Positions 27,372 to 37,860 are shown, counted from the first letter of the stretch. The stretch: 64,000 nucleotides of DNA from Herpetosiphon geysericola (GCF_001306135.1 NZ_LGKP01000003.1:84240-148239); one strand, 5' to 3'. Notes: generated by a model not told the origin, from the sequence alone. Made by a program: numbers and translations.

Positions 27372-27956
27372 TTAGTTGCTGGTTGGAAACTGCGCTTGCC
27401 ATGCGAGGCGCTGATCAGATTGTGCTGCCAAAGCCTCGATTAACTCATCGACGAAAAGCAGTATTTCCCACGCTTGCTCGGGGTAGTGCACTTGAATGTG
27501 GGTAATCAGCTGCTCCTCAAGTGCTTGCTGGCGCTTGCCTTTCCAACATGTGTCGGCAAGCGCCACTAGCAAATCTTCTAGTGCAAGGCTTTGGGTGCGC
27601 CATGCTGCATGGGTAAGGCAAAAACGGGCGAGCTGAGCATCAATCCCCGCTGCAATCAACATGGCTTGGCCTGCTGCTTCGTGCAAGTGGCCCGGGCTAC
27701 TGAGTTCTTCAGGATAATGAATTTTGCCAATATCATGCAGCGCAGCCCCAAATGCCACCTGATCACGATCAATTGCTACCTTTTGCCACTTCTCCCTCAA
27801 CGCACTAACCAATTGTTGGGCTACATCGTGAACTACAATTGCATGGGCAATTAAGCGTGGCGATGCCTGTAATTGATCAAGCAGCAAGCTTGCTTGATTT
27901 GGTAAGCTATGCAATTTTAGTTGCGCACGATAGGCATCTGGATTCATGTTGCTCAT
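27372..27956 (-). CDS. HD-domain phosphohydrolase
   Basis: 194 residues. The metal-binding HD pattern is complete: His in IVVHDVA (residue about 43), the HD pair in ALHDIGK (about 74), His in GHLHEAAG (about 90) and Asp in ALADTCWKGK (about 133). HD proteins of this size hydrolyse nucleotides or phosphate esters; the substrate is unknown. There are two candidate starts three codons apart with no strong ribosome site. The 33-residue lipoprotein ORF ends 12 bases upstream, so translation may be coupled to it. Confidence 0.85.
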   Translation of the reverse strand: MSNMNPDAYRAQLKLHSLPNQASLLLDQLQASPRLIAHAIVVHDVAQQLVSALREKWQKVAIDRDQVAFGAALHDIGKIHYPEELSSPGHLHEAAGQAMLIAAGIDAQLARFCLTHAAWRTQSLALEDLLVALADTCWKGKRQQALEEQLITHIQVHYPEQAWEILLFVDELIEALAAQSDQRLAWQAQFPTSN

Positions 27957-27968
27957 TGATCTAATTAA

Positions 27969-28070
27969 TCAGTCTCTTGGCTGCGGCGTGGCTGTGCTGA
28001 CTGCTTGACTGCCACAGCCGATTAATCCTAATAATAACGAACCCACTACAAAACTGCGACGTATGTTCAT
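27969..28070 (-). CDS. 33-residue lipoprotein-like ORF (mini or truncated lipoprotein)
   Basis: The ATG at 28070 is eight bases after AAGGAG, a strong ribosome site. The peptide starts MNIRRSF, has a hydrophobic run VVGSLLLGLIG and a lipobox-like LIGC, then a short tail ending TPQPRD before TGA. The first 19 residues look exactly like a lipoprotein signal peptide. It could be a real micro-lipoprotein, a coupled leader ORF for the HD gene, or the start of a truncated lipoprotein gene. Confidence 0.55.
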   Translation of the reverse strand: MNIRRSFVVGSLLLGLIGCGSQAVSTATPQPRD

Positions 28071-28092
28071 GAAACCAACTCCTTTTGCTCAC

Positions 28093-31000
28093 TCAGGCTA
28101 AAACTGGTAATTGTTTGATAATCGCGACTGTTTTGAGGCTGACGTTGATCACCTGTTTGATCAAGCGCACAATCGCCTCCGGATCATCAAGGTTGTTGGG
28201 ATCGCTCAGAATACCGCTGCGCTTATCGCTGCTCACTTGGTATTGATCAAGCACCCATTCAAGCGCCGAGCGGTTGCCCAAACGATATTCGTAAACTTCT
28301 GGCGGAATTCCTTCAAGGGTTAAGGCTTGGTTGTAGATAATCGCGCTTTTGTCGCGACTGAGCCGCATTTTCTCAACTCGCCACGTCCATGGCACGGCGC
28401 GATTTTCCACATGCTTCAGCTTATACTCGGCCTGTTGCTCGTAATTCAGATGCAGTTCGGCCAATTGCCTGCCTGCTGCACTCAGTTGCGCGAACTGCGC
28501 TGGCGCAAGTAATGGGATGCGCGGTAGTTCTAGTTTGAGGTTGGCGGCGTAGCGCTCGCGATAGCTCGGGACGTGCAACAAGCCATACACGTAGTAGAAA
28601 ATATCCCATTTATCGAGCTTGCTGTTGCCTGTGTGGGCTTGAAATCGCTGCAAGGCCCAATCGCTAATGTTCTCCCGCCGATTGCTGCCATCTTCATCGT
28701 AAATGTAGAATGGAAAGCATTGATTAATAGAATTGCCAGTAATTCCACATTTTGCATCTGGAATAATATTTGATACAAATATCGTCCAATGATCTGCTCC
28801 AATACTCGCAACACAAATGCTAATATTTTCATTTTCAGCATCTGAATTAGGGTAAATTTTATGTTGGCTATATCTACGTTGATTTAAAATCGAATCAAAA
28901 TAAATCAATTTTTTTGTGAATGGTCGATATAATGATTTACGAACTTTTGTATTAGCAAAATTAATATCAATATCTTTTATTAGTGCATTTTTTAGTAGAT
29001 CACTCCATTTTATTTTTGTTTCATCATTATTTACAAATCTATCAATATCGATTTTATCACTTTTTTTCCAACGAATCTTCTCATATTCATAAAATATTAA
29101 TAAATTCCTTATATTTATTTCTAGTGCTTGACTATTGAAGTTATAAACCCAAGAATCACGACTAGTAAGAACCCCTACAGAATAATCTTTGAAAATTGTT
29201 GGCTCAGCACCGACGCTGCCGGAGCGTGCTTCTTTGCTGCCGATCGGAATAAATGCGGCAAAATCGTCGCTCATGCCTTCGGTAATCCAGGTGCCATTGC
29301 TGGTGGGCTGCAACTGTTGCCAAGCAATGCTGCGGTAATCGGTGTGTTGGTTGAGATAGCTATATTTCTCGCCGCGCCGCCACCATTCATCCAACCGAGC
29401 ATACAGCAACTCTGCTTGCTGGCGTTCGGGATATTTGGCGCGATTGCGAATCAACAAGGTAATGGCAACACTGACCTGAATGCCAAACACATTGTGAGTT
29501 GTGCCCGAAAGTTTCGGATTTTTGCGCACATTGCCGCCCAGATCCAACACATAAATGCTGGTAAAATCTTTGAGCAACTCTTTGCGCATCCCATCGAAGG
29601 CAATTTGCTCAACAAACGAGCCATTGCTGACATAGGCAATCACGCCATCGTTGTCGCCAAGGCGGTCGGTGGCCCAGCGAAAAAAGCGCGAATACATATC
29701 GTAGAGCTTGGTTTGCAACGAAGCTTTTGACGATTTTGCATAGGTTTGACGAATCCGCGTATCGACATGTGGATATTTGCGATTTTTATTATTATCATTT
29801 TCGTTTTGCTGGCCGACGTTATAGGGTGGATTGCCAATAATCACAAAAATCGGTGCATCTTGCTGTTGTTGCACCCGTTGCGAATTTTCTGCTACAAACA
29901 TCGACGTTTGCGGCTTATTAGCTTCCATTTCTAAGGTGTCGGCAAAACAAATTCCATCAAATGCTACATAATTCTGCATACGATCATAAAATTCGTGTTC
30001 GATATTTTGGGCTGCAATATAATAGGGCAGCAGCAAAATCTCATTACAATGTAATTCATGGCGATATTTATGCTCAAGCGTACTATTTTGCAACTGATTC
30101 AGAATTTCGAGCATAAACGTACCAGTACCGACACATGGATCGAGCACGTGCACGCCTTTATCGCTCAAACTTGAATCAAACTGATCGCGCAATAATTGCT
30201 CGACTGATGCGACCATCCAACGCACAATGGGCGCAGGCGTATAGACAATTCCATGCGTATCGGCAATATTGGTTGAATAACCCTGAAAAAACTGCTCATA
30301 GACTGTATTCAAAAAGGTTGATTTTTCGCTATAATCGCTGATGGTACGCGCCGAATTTTCGATCGCTTTATAAAAATAATCGAGACTTGCCAAAAACTTA
30401 TCGCGGCTAAATGCCCGTTTGGTCAACACCGTAATAACTTTTTCCAATTCGGCGGCAATCGCATTGCGGCGCACAAAATCGGGGTTATCAAACACCGAGC
30501 GGAAAATGCGTTCAGTCAGCAAATGCTGAATTAACATCTCTTCGACTTGCTGCTCGGTTGTTTGCGGATTGAGCGAACTGCGGCAAAGCGCCACAAAACT
30601 TGCAAACGCTAGCTTAAAATCACGGCTATGCTTTAATTCATTGGCAATAATTTCAGCAACACTAGCGGCCAAATCGGGAATTTCCCGCCGAAAACGGGCA
30701 ACTGCCTGGTGAAAATCATCAACTTGTGGCTCGCTATAGCTAAAAAACGTCTCAAGCAAACGCAGCAATTGACGGTCATCGTGCATATCGATGCTTAATG
30801 CGCGCTGATTATTTTGGTATAACACTGCATGGCGACTATTTTCAAACAAGGTGTTTTTGGTGGGATAGCCCGCTTGGATCTTGCTGGTAATTTCTCGTTC
30901 CAAATCATCGGCGGGATCTTTTGCTTCCCAGATGCCACGGCGCAAATTTAAGCTATCGCGTAACTCGCCATCGAAGCGCAATGATTTGCGCGAACCGACT

Positions 31001-31167
31001 AAGAGCGTTTGTTCGGCAACCACAGTCATGCCCCAAGCACGGCCTGCATCGCCCAACAAATTTTGAAAGGCAATGCGAATCGCTCCCTCATTGACTCCAC
31101 CTGCCTTTAGCACCCGCGCTAATTCCGATCGATAAGCGTTTAACACTTTGGGGGCAATCGTCGGCAT
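28093..31167 (-). CDS. single-chain restriction-modification enzyme with N6-adenine methyltransferase domain
   Basis: 1024 residues; ATG at 31167 after AAGGAG. The N-terminal about 180 residues hold a PD-(D/E)xK-like nuclease pattern (Asp in RFDGELRDSL, then IWEAKD). A helical linker (about 180-310) follows. The methyltransferase domain has the SAM motif VLDPCVGTGTFMLEIL near 345 and the catalytic NPPY in FVIIGNPPYNVGQ near 450, marking an N6-adenine enzyme. The C-terminal about 400 residues should be the target-recognition region; its middle section is AT-rich compared with its surroundings. No helicase domain is seen, so it fits a type IIG-like enzyme better than a full type ISP. It would cut unmethylated foreign DNA. 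It stands alone. Confidence 0.85.
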   Translation of the reverse strand: MPTIAPKVLNAYRSELARVLKAGGVNEGAIRIAFQNLLGDAGRAWGMTVVAEQTLLVGSRKSLRFDGELRDSLNLRRGIWEAKDPADDLEREITSKIQAGYPTKNTLFENSRHAVLYQNNQRALSIDMHDDRQLLRLLETFFSYSEPQVDDFHQAVARFRREIPDLAASVAEIIANELKHSRDFKLAFASFVALCRSSLNPQTTEQQVEEMLIQHLLTERIFRSVFDNPDFVRRNAIAAELEKVITVLTKRAFSRDKFLASLDYFYKAIENSARTISDYSEKSTFLNTVYEQFFQGYSTNIADTHGIVYTPAPIVRWMVASVEQLLRDQFDSSLSDKGVHVLDPCVGTGTFMLEILNQLQNSTLEHKYRHELHCNEILLLPYYIAAQNIEHEFYDRMQNYVAFDGICFADTLEMEANKPQTSMFVAENSQRVQQQQDAPIFVIIGNPPYNVGQQNENDNNKNRKYPHVDTRIRQTYAKSSKASLQTKLYDMYSRFFRWATDRLGDNDGVIAYVSNGSFVEQIAFDGMRKELLKDFTSIYVLDLGGNVRKNPKLSGTTHNVFGIQVSVAITLLIRNRAKYPERQQAELLYARLDEWWRRGEKYSYLNQHTDYRSIAWQQLQPTSNGTWITEGMSDDFAAFIPIGSKEARSGSVGAEPTIFKDYSVGVLTSRDSWVYNFNSQALEINIRNLLIFYEYEKIRWKKSDKIDIDRFVNNDETKIKWSDLLKNALIKDIDINFANTKVRKSLYRPFTKKLIYFDSILNQRRYSQHKIYPNSDAENENISICVASIGADHWTIFVSNIIPDAKCGITGNSINQCFPFYIYDEDGSNRRENISDWALQRFQAHTGNSKLDKWDIFYYVYGLLHVPSYRERYAANLKLELPRIPLLAPAQFAQLSAAGRQLAELHLNYEQQAEYKLKHVENRAVPWTWRVEKMRLSRDKSAIIYNQALTLEGIPPEVYEYRLGNRSALEWVLDQYQVSSDKRSGILSDPNNLDDPEAIVRLIKQVINVSLKTVAIIKQLPVLA

Positions 31168-31485
31168 ACCAACTCCTTATGCAGTGCTCAAATTCGTGCC
31201 GATTATAGCATAGCGGGAAAAGTGGGCTAGTTTTTGCTTGAGAATCTGTTGAAATTCACGCAAAATAGCCTAAATGTAGTATGTGTTTCAATCGTAATGC
31301 GTATTAGTATAGATGAACGAGTTGAAGCAATTGAATGAGAGGAGGAATAACCATTTAGCTCATGGCGCTACAAACAGTTTGATGTAACTCGAAGCGTGAA
31401 ATTATGGCGTGAACAATTATTTGCTATCCGTTGGTTTCCAACGGATAGCAAATTCGCGAATATTTCGATGTAGTGAGGTAGTGGT
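31168..31485. other. 318-base intergenic region with a 16-bp hairpin
   Basis: No gene is seen. The notable element is a perfect ATTTGCTATCCGTTGG / CCAACGGATAGCAAAT stem with a 3-base loop at 31419-31453, 32 bases before the CSLREA gene start. The rest holds promoters for the divergent MTase and CSLREA genes that I cannot place exactly. Confidence 0.6.
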
Positions 31486-33267
31486 ATGCGATTTTTTCGC
31501 TGGGTAGGGATTGCAAGTTTGGGGTTGGCACTCAGTTGGCAAGCGGCGGCGGCGACCATCAATCAGCTGCACGCTGTGCACACGACAATTACGGTTAATA
31601 CTGTTGTTGACGATTTTACGCCCAATAATGGCACATGTTCGTTGCGCGAGGCGATTTACGCGGCCTCTAGCGACCTTCCGTTCGATGCGTGTCCTGCTGG
31701 TTCGGCCAGCGATACGATTCAATTGGCCGCAGGTAGCTATCAATTAAGCCTGACTGGTGCGGAAAGCCCGCAGACTGGCGATCTTGATCTGAATGGCACA
31801 ATTCAGATTACTGGCGTGACCTCAGCAACCAGCATTATCGATGCGAATGGCATTGATCGGGCCTTGGAAATTACTGGTGGCAACGTGAGCTTGCGCAATC
31901 TGCAAGTGCGCGAAGGGTTTCGCCCAGGAACCACTGAAGAGTTCACCGTCTATGGCCAAGGCATTTTGCAGCATGCAGGCTCATTGACGATCGACAATAG
32001 CATAATCACGACCAATGGCCGGAGTGCTAGTGGCGATATGTATGGTGGTGGCATTGCCTCGCTGACTGGCTATTTGACAATTACCAATAGTTTAATTGCA
32101 AATAACCACCTTCCCTATGTCTATCTGGAGACGAGTGGTGCTGGAGCAGGGCTGTACATCGATGCAAGTACGGTAACCATCAATAATTCCCAATTTAGTC
32201 AATCGCGTGCGGGAACTGGCGCTGCCATCTATAACAGCGAAGGTCATTTGACCGTCAGCAATTCGCGCATCGACCACCATATTAACGATGGTAGTTATTC
32301 AGCAGCAATCGTCACCGACTTGGGCCAGATGCAGATCAGCAATAGTTTGTTTAGCAATAACGCCCCTAGTGCGCTGTGGCTGCATCGCGGCTCGGCGAGC
32401 GTCGTAGGCAGCACATTTGCTGGTAACGGCGGCAATGGCACATTCTATTGCTCGAATGGTGGAGCGATTGGTATCTTTAAAGGGAATTTAACTGTCAGCA
32501 ATTCGCGCTTTATCAATAATTGGGCGAATACAGCTGGGGCAATTGGCATTTTGACCGGAACCCTAAACATTGACCATAGTGAATTTAGCGGCAATGATGC
32601 GCGTGAATTCATGGCTGGCCGCGACATGTGTATTGGCGATGGTGGGGCAATCAGCACGGGCTATGGCGGCCAAGTGCGGCTTGATTCCAGCACGCTGGCC
32701 TATAATCGCGCCGATGGTTTTGCCGCCGCAATCTATCACAATAATAATTCCAGCCCATTGATTATCACCAACTCAACGATTGTGTCGAATACCAATAGTT
32801 TGCTCAACCCCGAAGATCAGTCGATTGTAGTAAACGATGGGCCGGGGATTGCAGCACTACGCAATGCGACCGTGCAACTGAGCAACACCATTTTGGCGGG
32901 CAACCGTAACGAGGCCAGCAATGTGGCCCGCGATTGTTCGGGCCTGTTCTTCAGTCACGGCCATGTCTTGATTGAACATGCAGATGCAGTCTGTGATCTG
33001 ACCCAAGCCACAGGCGATTTGCTTGGCGTGCAGCCGCAGTTGGACAGTTTTGATTTTCATGGTGGCTTCACCCGCAGCTTTAGCCTAGATCCAGCCAGTC
33101 CTGCAATTGATGCAGGCTCCAGCGATTGTGGCGCAACCGATCAACGCTATTTCCCACGGCCTGTCGATGGTGATAACGACGATCAAGCATTGTGTGATAT
33201 TGGGGCTTTTGAATTTGGTGCGGCTGCAATGCAGCATAGCATTTATCTTCCCATGACAATCAAATAA
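31486..33267 (+). CDS. secreted CSLREA-domain beta-helix protein, copy 1
   Basis: 593 residues with a Sec signal peptide (ASLGLALSWQAAAA). Residues about 38-65 are the CSLREA motif (VNTVVDDFTPNNGTCSLREAI). Residues about 90-480 are short repeated strands (TITNSLIANN, TVSNSRI and similar) of a right-handed parallel beta-helix. The protein ends in a SIYLPM motif four residues before a terminal TIK. It is probably surface-exposed or released; ligand or substrate unknown. A paralogue follows in tandem with the same terminator sequence, so both come from a duplication. Ribosome site GTGAGG. Confidence 0.88.
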   Translation: MRFFRWVGIASLGLALSWQAAAATINQLHAVHTTITVNTVVDDFTPNNGTCSLREAIYAASSDLPFDACPAGSASDTIQLAAGSYQLSLTGAESPQTGDLDLNGTIQITGVTSATSIIDANGIDRALEITGGNVSLRNLQVREGFRPGTTEEFTVYGQGILQHAGSLTIDNSIITTNGRSASGDMYGGGIASLTGYLTITNSLIANNHLPYVYLETSGAGAGLYIDASTVTINNSQFSQSRAGTGAAIYNSEGHLTVSNSRIDHHINDGSYSAAIVTDLGQMQISNSLFSNNAPSALWLHRGSASVVGSTFAGNGGNGTFYCSNGGAIGIFKGNLTVSNSRFINNWANTAGAIGILTGTLNIDHSEFSGNDAREFMAGRDMCIGDGGAISTGYGGQVRLDSSTLAYNRADGFAAAIYHNNNSSPLIITNSTIVSNTNSLLNPEDQSIVVNDGPGIAALRNATVQLSNTILAGNRNEASNVARDCSGLFFSHGHVLIEHADAVCDLTQATGDLLGVQPQLDSFDFHGGFTRSFSLDPASPAIDAGSSDCGATDQRYFPRPVDGDNDDQALCDIGAFEFGAAAMQHSIYLPMTIK

Positions 33268-33290
33268 AAAACTCGTGCTCTGCAAACGTG

Positions 33291-33325
33291 CCAGTTGGAT
33301 GTTGCATCCAGCTGGCATTTTTTGT
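33291..33325 (+). terminator. terminator after CSLREA copy 1
   Basis: GCCAGTTGGATG / CATCCAGCTGGC stem then six T. The same element recurs after copy 2 at about 35364-35398. Confidence 0.9.
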
Positions 33326-33545
33326 TGCGTGCCTACGGATAATGCCTGATAACTAGGAGCCAGTATTTGCACACCAACTCCATAGACAGATATATAGTGC
33401 GCACAAGTACAATCGGCGATGCTAGGATACCCGTTGATTGAGTGAATGCATAGTTTAGGTTTGCTGGATCTGGTTAATCAGAGCAACCTTAACACTTCAT
33501 GATCTCGTTCTTTGCTAGTGTATTTTGTTGTAGTGAGGTAGGGAT

Positions 33546-35339
33546 ATGCGATTTCTGCATTGGATTGGGCTTGGGAGTTTGGGATTGGCACTCAGTTGGC
33601 AAGCAGCGGCGGCGAATAGCAATCAACCGCAAGTGTTGCACACCACAATTACCGTCAATACTGTTGTTGACGATTTTACGCCCAATAATGGCACATGTTC
33701 GTTGCGCGAGGCAATTCAGGCTGCCAATACTGATTTGGCAGTTGATGCATGTCCTGCTGGTTCGGCCAGCGATACGATTCAACTGGCCGCAGGTAGCTAT
33801 CAATTAAGCCTGATTGGTAGTGATGGCCCGCAGACTGGCGATCTTGATCTGAATGGCTCAATTCAAATTACTGGCGTGACCTCAGCCACCAGTATTATCG
33901 ATGCCAATCGGATTGATCGGGCTATGGAAATTACTGGCGGCAATGTACGTTTAAGCAATCTGCAAGTGCGTGAAGGTTTCCTTGATGGCATTCCCGAACA
34001 ATCAACAGTTTATGGGCATGGCATTTTGCATCATGCAGGTTCATTGACGATTGATAGTAGTTTAATTACGACTAATGGGATTATTACCAGCCCGGCTACC
34101 TTTGGTTACAATAATTATGGTGGTGGCATTGCCTCGCTGAGTGGCTATTTAACGATCACCAATAGCCTAATTGAGCGCAATCGGGTGCGTCATGTTTATA
34201 TGGGTGGCATTGGCTCGGGCGGTGGGCTGTATATTGATGCAACCAGCGTGAATATGAGCAACTCGACGTTGCGCGAATCGCAAGGTGCTGCTGGTTCGGC
34301 TATTTATAATAGTCGTGGACGCTTAAACATCAGCAATTCCACAATTGCGGGCCATGTTGGCACATTCGACGGTTCAGCTGCTATCGCCAACGTGCGTGGA
34401 GAGCTGACGCTGAGTGATACCAACTTAAACAACAATACCCCAAAAGCACTCGTTCTTGGTGGCGGCTCAGCGACGATTCGCAATAGTAGTTTTATTGGCA
34501 ATGGTGGCGGAGGCTCGTTCTATTGCTCATATGGCGGCGCGATTGCAAGCTATGGTCAATTGGCGATAAGCAACTCACGCTTTGTTGGCAATTGGGCGAA
34601 TGAAGCTGGGGCAATTGGGGTTGTGACTGGGACAACAACGATCGATCATAGCGAATTTAGTGCGAATTACGCCCAAATAACTTCAACCGGACGCGATGAA
34701 TGTCGCGGCAATGGCGGGGTCATTCAAACAGGCAATAATGGCAAAGTTAGCATTGATTCGAGTACACTGGCCTATAACCGCGCCGATGGCTATGCAGCCG
34801 CAATCTATCACTCCTACAACCCAAATCCCTTGATCATTCACAATTCGACGATTGTTTCGAATACGAACTCCTTATTGCACCCTTACACCCAAGAAATTGT
34901 CGAGGATGATGGACCGGGCATTGCGGCGCTTAACAGCTCAAGCGTGCAACTGAGCAACACCATTTTGGCGGGCAACCGCAACGAGGCCAGCAATGTGGCC
35001 CGCGATTGTTCGGGCCTGTTCTTAAGTCACGGCTATGTCTTGATTGAACATGCAGATGCAGTCTGTGATCTGACCCAAGCCACAGGCGATTTGCTTGGCG
35101 TGCAGCCCAAGCTGGAGAGCTTTGCTTTCCATGGTGGTGCGACTCGCAGCTTTAGCCTGAGCGCCGCTAGCCCTGCAATTGATGCAGGCTCCAGCGATTG
35201 TGGCCCAACCGATCAACGCTATGTTCCACGGCCTGTTGATGGTGATAACGACGATCAAGCATTATGTGATATTGGGTCCTTCGAATTTGCTGCAGCTGCA
35301 ATGCAGGATAGCGTCTATCTTCCCATGACAATGAAATAA
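33546..35339 (+). CDS. secreted CSLREA-domain beta-helix protein, copy 2
   Basis: 597 residues and collinear with copy 1. It shares the signal peptide (GLALSWQAAAA), the CSLREA motif, the beta-helix and the C-terminal SVYLPM motif before TMK. The first 100 and last about 130 residues are almost identical to copy 1, while the middle strands have diverged and carry small insertions (for example SPATFGYNNYGG). This pattern fits duplication followed by divergence of the exposed helix, with the ends kept by selection or gene conversion. Function unknown. Confidence 0.88.
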   Translation: MRFLHWIGLGSLGLALSWQAAAANSNQPQVLHTTITVNTVVDDFTPNNGTCSLREAIQAANTDLAVDACPAGSASDTIQLAAGSYQLSLIGSDGPQTGDLDLNGSIQITGVTSATSIIDANRIDRAMEITGGNVRLSNLQVREGFLDGIPEQSTVYGHGILHHAGSLTIDSSLITTNGIITSPATFGYNNYGGGIASLSGYLTITNSLIERNRVRHVYMGGIGSGGGLYIDATSVNMSNSTLRESQGAAGSAIYNSRGRLNISNSTIAGHVGTFDGSAAIANVRGELTLSDTNLNNNTPKALVLGGGSATIRNSSFIGNGGGGSFYCSYGGAIASYGQLAISNSRFVGNWANEAGAIGVVTGTTTIDHSEFSANYAQITSTGRDECRGNGGVIQTGNNGKVSIDSSTLAYNRADGYAAAIYHSYNPNPLIIHNSTIVSNTNSLLHPYTQEIVEDDGPGIAALNSSSVQLSNTILAGNRNEASNVARDCSGLFLSHGYVLIEHADAVCDLTQATGDLLGVQPKLESFAFHGGATRSFSLSAASPAIDAGSSDCGPTDQRYVPRPVDGDNDDQALCDIGSFEFAAAAMQDSVYLPMTMK

Positions 35340-35363
35340 AAAAACTCGTGCTCTGCAAACGTG

Positions 35364-35398
35364 CCAGTTGGATGCTGCATCCAGCTGGCATTTTTTGT
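35364..35398 (+). terminator. terminator after CSLREA copy 2
   Basis: Same GCCAGTTGGATG / CATCCAGCTGGC hairpin and T-tract as after copy 1. Confidence 0.9.
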
Positions 35399-35547
35399 TG
35401 CGTGCATGCTCATTCTACCTGATCATACTTGCCAAGAATGCTATAACAGTGGTGGTAGGCTCGCGTGTTGCCGAGCGATGCAAAGGCCTGCCTGAGAGCA
35501 ACGAGGGGTTTGGTTGCCAGTTATTTACCTTTATAGGAGTAGCAATC

Positions 35548-37860
35548 ATGATTCGTAAACGCTATCTCGTGGTGATCGGCTTGGTTTTAGCGAGCACATG
35601 GCTTCTGCCTGCTGCCGCACGCGATCAAGCTAACCAGCAACCAGCGGCAGTTTTAGCGCCCTCTGGCGAAACGATTACGTACCAAGGGATGTTACGCGAA
35701 AGTGGTAGCGTCGCCAATGGCGTTTTTGATTTTCAATTTGGTTTGTATTCGACCGCAACAGGTGGCACCGCCTTAGCAACGATAACCCAAGACGATTTGA
35801 ATGTGAGCAATGGGCTTTTTACAACCCAACTTAGCTTTGGCGAAGATTTCTTTAATGGTGAAAGCCGTTGGATTGAGCTAGCAGTCAAGGCCGATACGAG
35901 CACGAGTTATACGATCCTTACGCCGCGTCAGCAGGTGACAGCTGCTCCCTTGGCTTTGGCCTTGCCTGGCTTCTGGACGCGCCAAAACGTATTTAGCCCC
36001 AACATAATTGGTGGTTACGAAGGGAATACTATCACAAGTAATAGCATTGGTAGCACGATTAACGGTGGTGGCAACGTTGATAATGTAAATAGTGCCTACG
36101 ATAGCTATAGCGCAATTGGCGGTGGCGCTGGTAACCGTGCTGGTAGCGATGATGGTGCACCGAGTAATGATGGCTATTCCACGATTGGCGGTGGGATCAA
36201 CAACATTGCGAGCCAAGAATATGTGGTGATTGGCGGTGGTCAAACGAACAATGTTAACGGCGCTTGGTCAACGATTGGCGGCGGCATCAACAATACGATC
36301 AGTGGCCGTTATAGTGTGATTGCTGGTGGCGGCGGCCCAACTGGCAATACAATCTACGACGATTATGGCACGATTGCTGGGGGCAGCGAAAATAGCGCTG
36401 GCTTAACCGGCGATGCAGTCAGCCAAATGTATGCAACTGTTGGCGGAGGCCGCGCCAATCTGGCCAGCGATAATTATACGATTGTTGGCGGTGGCCGCAG
36501 CAACAGCGTGAGCGACGACTATTCGACAATTGCTGGTGGCTACAACAATAGTATTGTGGCGCAATTTGCCACGATCAGCGGCGGCGGTAGTGCTACTAGC
36601 ACTCAAGCCAATCGGGTTTACGACAATTATGGCACCATCGGCGGTGGGACTAATAACGCCGCAGGCCTTAGTGGCGATACCATCAATCAGCAATATACCA
36701 CGGTCAGTGGTGGCACAAGCAACATTGCTAGCGAAGATGCAGCTACGGTTGGCGGTGGTAGCGGCAATACTGCCAGTGCTAATTACACCACGGTTGCTGG
36801 GGGCACAAGCAATACTGCTAGCGGCGATACCAGCAGCATCGGCGGTGGCCAACTCAATGCAGCGAGTGGAAGTTACTCGGTGATTGCTGGAGGCCGTGGC
36901 AATACCGCTTCTTCCAATATTGCAGGGGTCGGTGGTGGTCAATCGAATCAAGCTACCAACACTGGAGCTTTTGTTGGTGGCGGCCAGACCAACACAGCGA
37001 CTGGCCAATATTCAGTTGTCGCTGGTGGCGTTAATAATGATGCAACCAATACCTATGCTTCAGTCGTTGGTGGCATCAACAACCAAGCTGCTGGGGCTGG
37101 CACCTTCGTTGGTGGTGGCCAGAACAACAACGCCAATAGCACACTCTCGGCAATTCTTGGCGGGAGCGGCAATACAACCTTAGCCGATTATACCGTTGCC
37201 GCTGGCGAGAATGCAGTTGCGGCCCATGCTGGAAGTTTTGTCTGGGCTGGGCAACAAACCGACAAAAAAGATACAGTTTCGACGACTGCACCCGGCCAGT
37301 TTATTGTGCGTGCTCCAGGCGGAGCGTGGTTTGGGAGCAGCACCAAGGTTGATATTCCCGCTGGTGCAATCTTGGCGACTGAAAGTGGCGCTTTTCTGAG
37401 TAAAGGTGGCACATGGTCCAATTCATCAGATAAAAATCTCAAATCGAATTTTACCGCAATTGACCCTCAGCTGCTGCTCGATCAGCTGGCTGCGATTCCC
37501 GTTCAAGCGTGGAACTATACCAGCGAAGGCTCAAGCGTGCGCCATATTGGCCCAACGGCCCAAGATTTTTATACAGCCTTTGGCTTAGGCAGCGACGATC
37601 GGCATATAGCTACGGTTGATGCAGATGGCGTGGCGTTGGCAGCGATTCAAGGCTTGCATAGTTTAGCCACAGCCCAAGCCAAAACCATCGATCAACAGGC
37701 CGATCAATTGGCTGCCTTCGATGAGCGACTTGCTGCCTTGGAGCGTGGTCAACCAGCCCAAAACGGGTTTTTCTGGCTTTGGCTGCTGCCACTATGCGGA
37801 TTAGCACTTGGCTTAGGTTGGCTGCTTGGGCGGCGGAGCGCCAAGGGTCAACGTATATGA
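35548..37860 (+). CDS. secreted YadA-head-like protein with peptidase S74 chaperone domain
   Basis: 770 residues from the ATG at 35548, eight bases after TAGGAG. A signal peptide opens it ([18 protein letters not shown]). A small domain (about 35-145) contains [11 protein letters not shown]. Residues about 150-590 are roughly 25-30 repeats of the form IGGGxxNxAxxxxS, like the left-handed beta-roll heads of trimeric adhesins. Residues about 630-710 are an S74 intramolecular chaperone ([12 protein letters not shown] ... NYTSEGS), a family that trimerises and usually self-cleaves at a Ser. A coiled coil, a final membrane helix ([20 protein letters not shown]) and a basic tail RRSAKGQRI follow. 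Its stop overlaps the next start. Confidence 0.85.
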   Translation: MIRKRYLVVIGLVLASTWLLPAAARDQANQQPAAVLAPSGETITYQGMLRESGSVANGVFDFQFGLYSTATGGTALATITQDDLNVSNGLFTTQLSFGEDFFNGESRWIELAVKADTSTSYTILTPRQQVTAAPLALALPGFWTRQNVFSPNIIGGYEGNTITSNSIGSTINGGGNVDNVNSAYDSYSAIGGGAGNRAGSDDGAPSNDGYSTIGGGINNIASQEYVVIGGGQTNNVNGAWSTIGGGINNTISGRYSVIAGGGGPTGNTIYDDYGTIAGGSENSAGLTGDAVSQMYATVGGGRANLASDNYTIVGGGRSNSVSDDYSTIAGGYNNSIVAQFATISGGGSATSTQANRVYDNYGTIGGGTNNAAGLSGDTINQQYTTVSGGTSNIASEDAATVGGGSGNTASANYTTVAGGTSNTASGDTSSIGGGQLNAASGSYSVIAGGRGNTASSNIAGVGGGQSNQATNTGAFVGGGQTNTATGQYSVVAGGVNNDATNTYASVVGGINNQAAGAGTFVGGGQNNNANSTLSAILGGSGNTTLADYTVAAGENAVAAHAGSFVWAGQQTDKKDTVSTTAPGQFIVRAPGGAWFGSSTKVDIPAGAILATESGAFLSKGGTWSNSSDKNLKSNFTAIDPQLLLDQLAAIPVQAWNYTSEGSSVRHIGPTAQDFYTAFGLGSDDRHIATVDADGVALAAIQGLHSLATAQAKTIDQQADQLAAFDERLAALERGQPAQNGFFWLWLLPLCGLALGLGWLLGRRSAKGQRI

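Noticed and set aside
36403..37008. 201-codon minus-strand frame inside the S74 gene
   Set aside because: Antisense of the GGG-N repeats; the plus-strand frame is clearly the gene.
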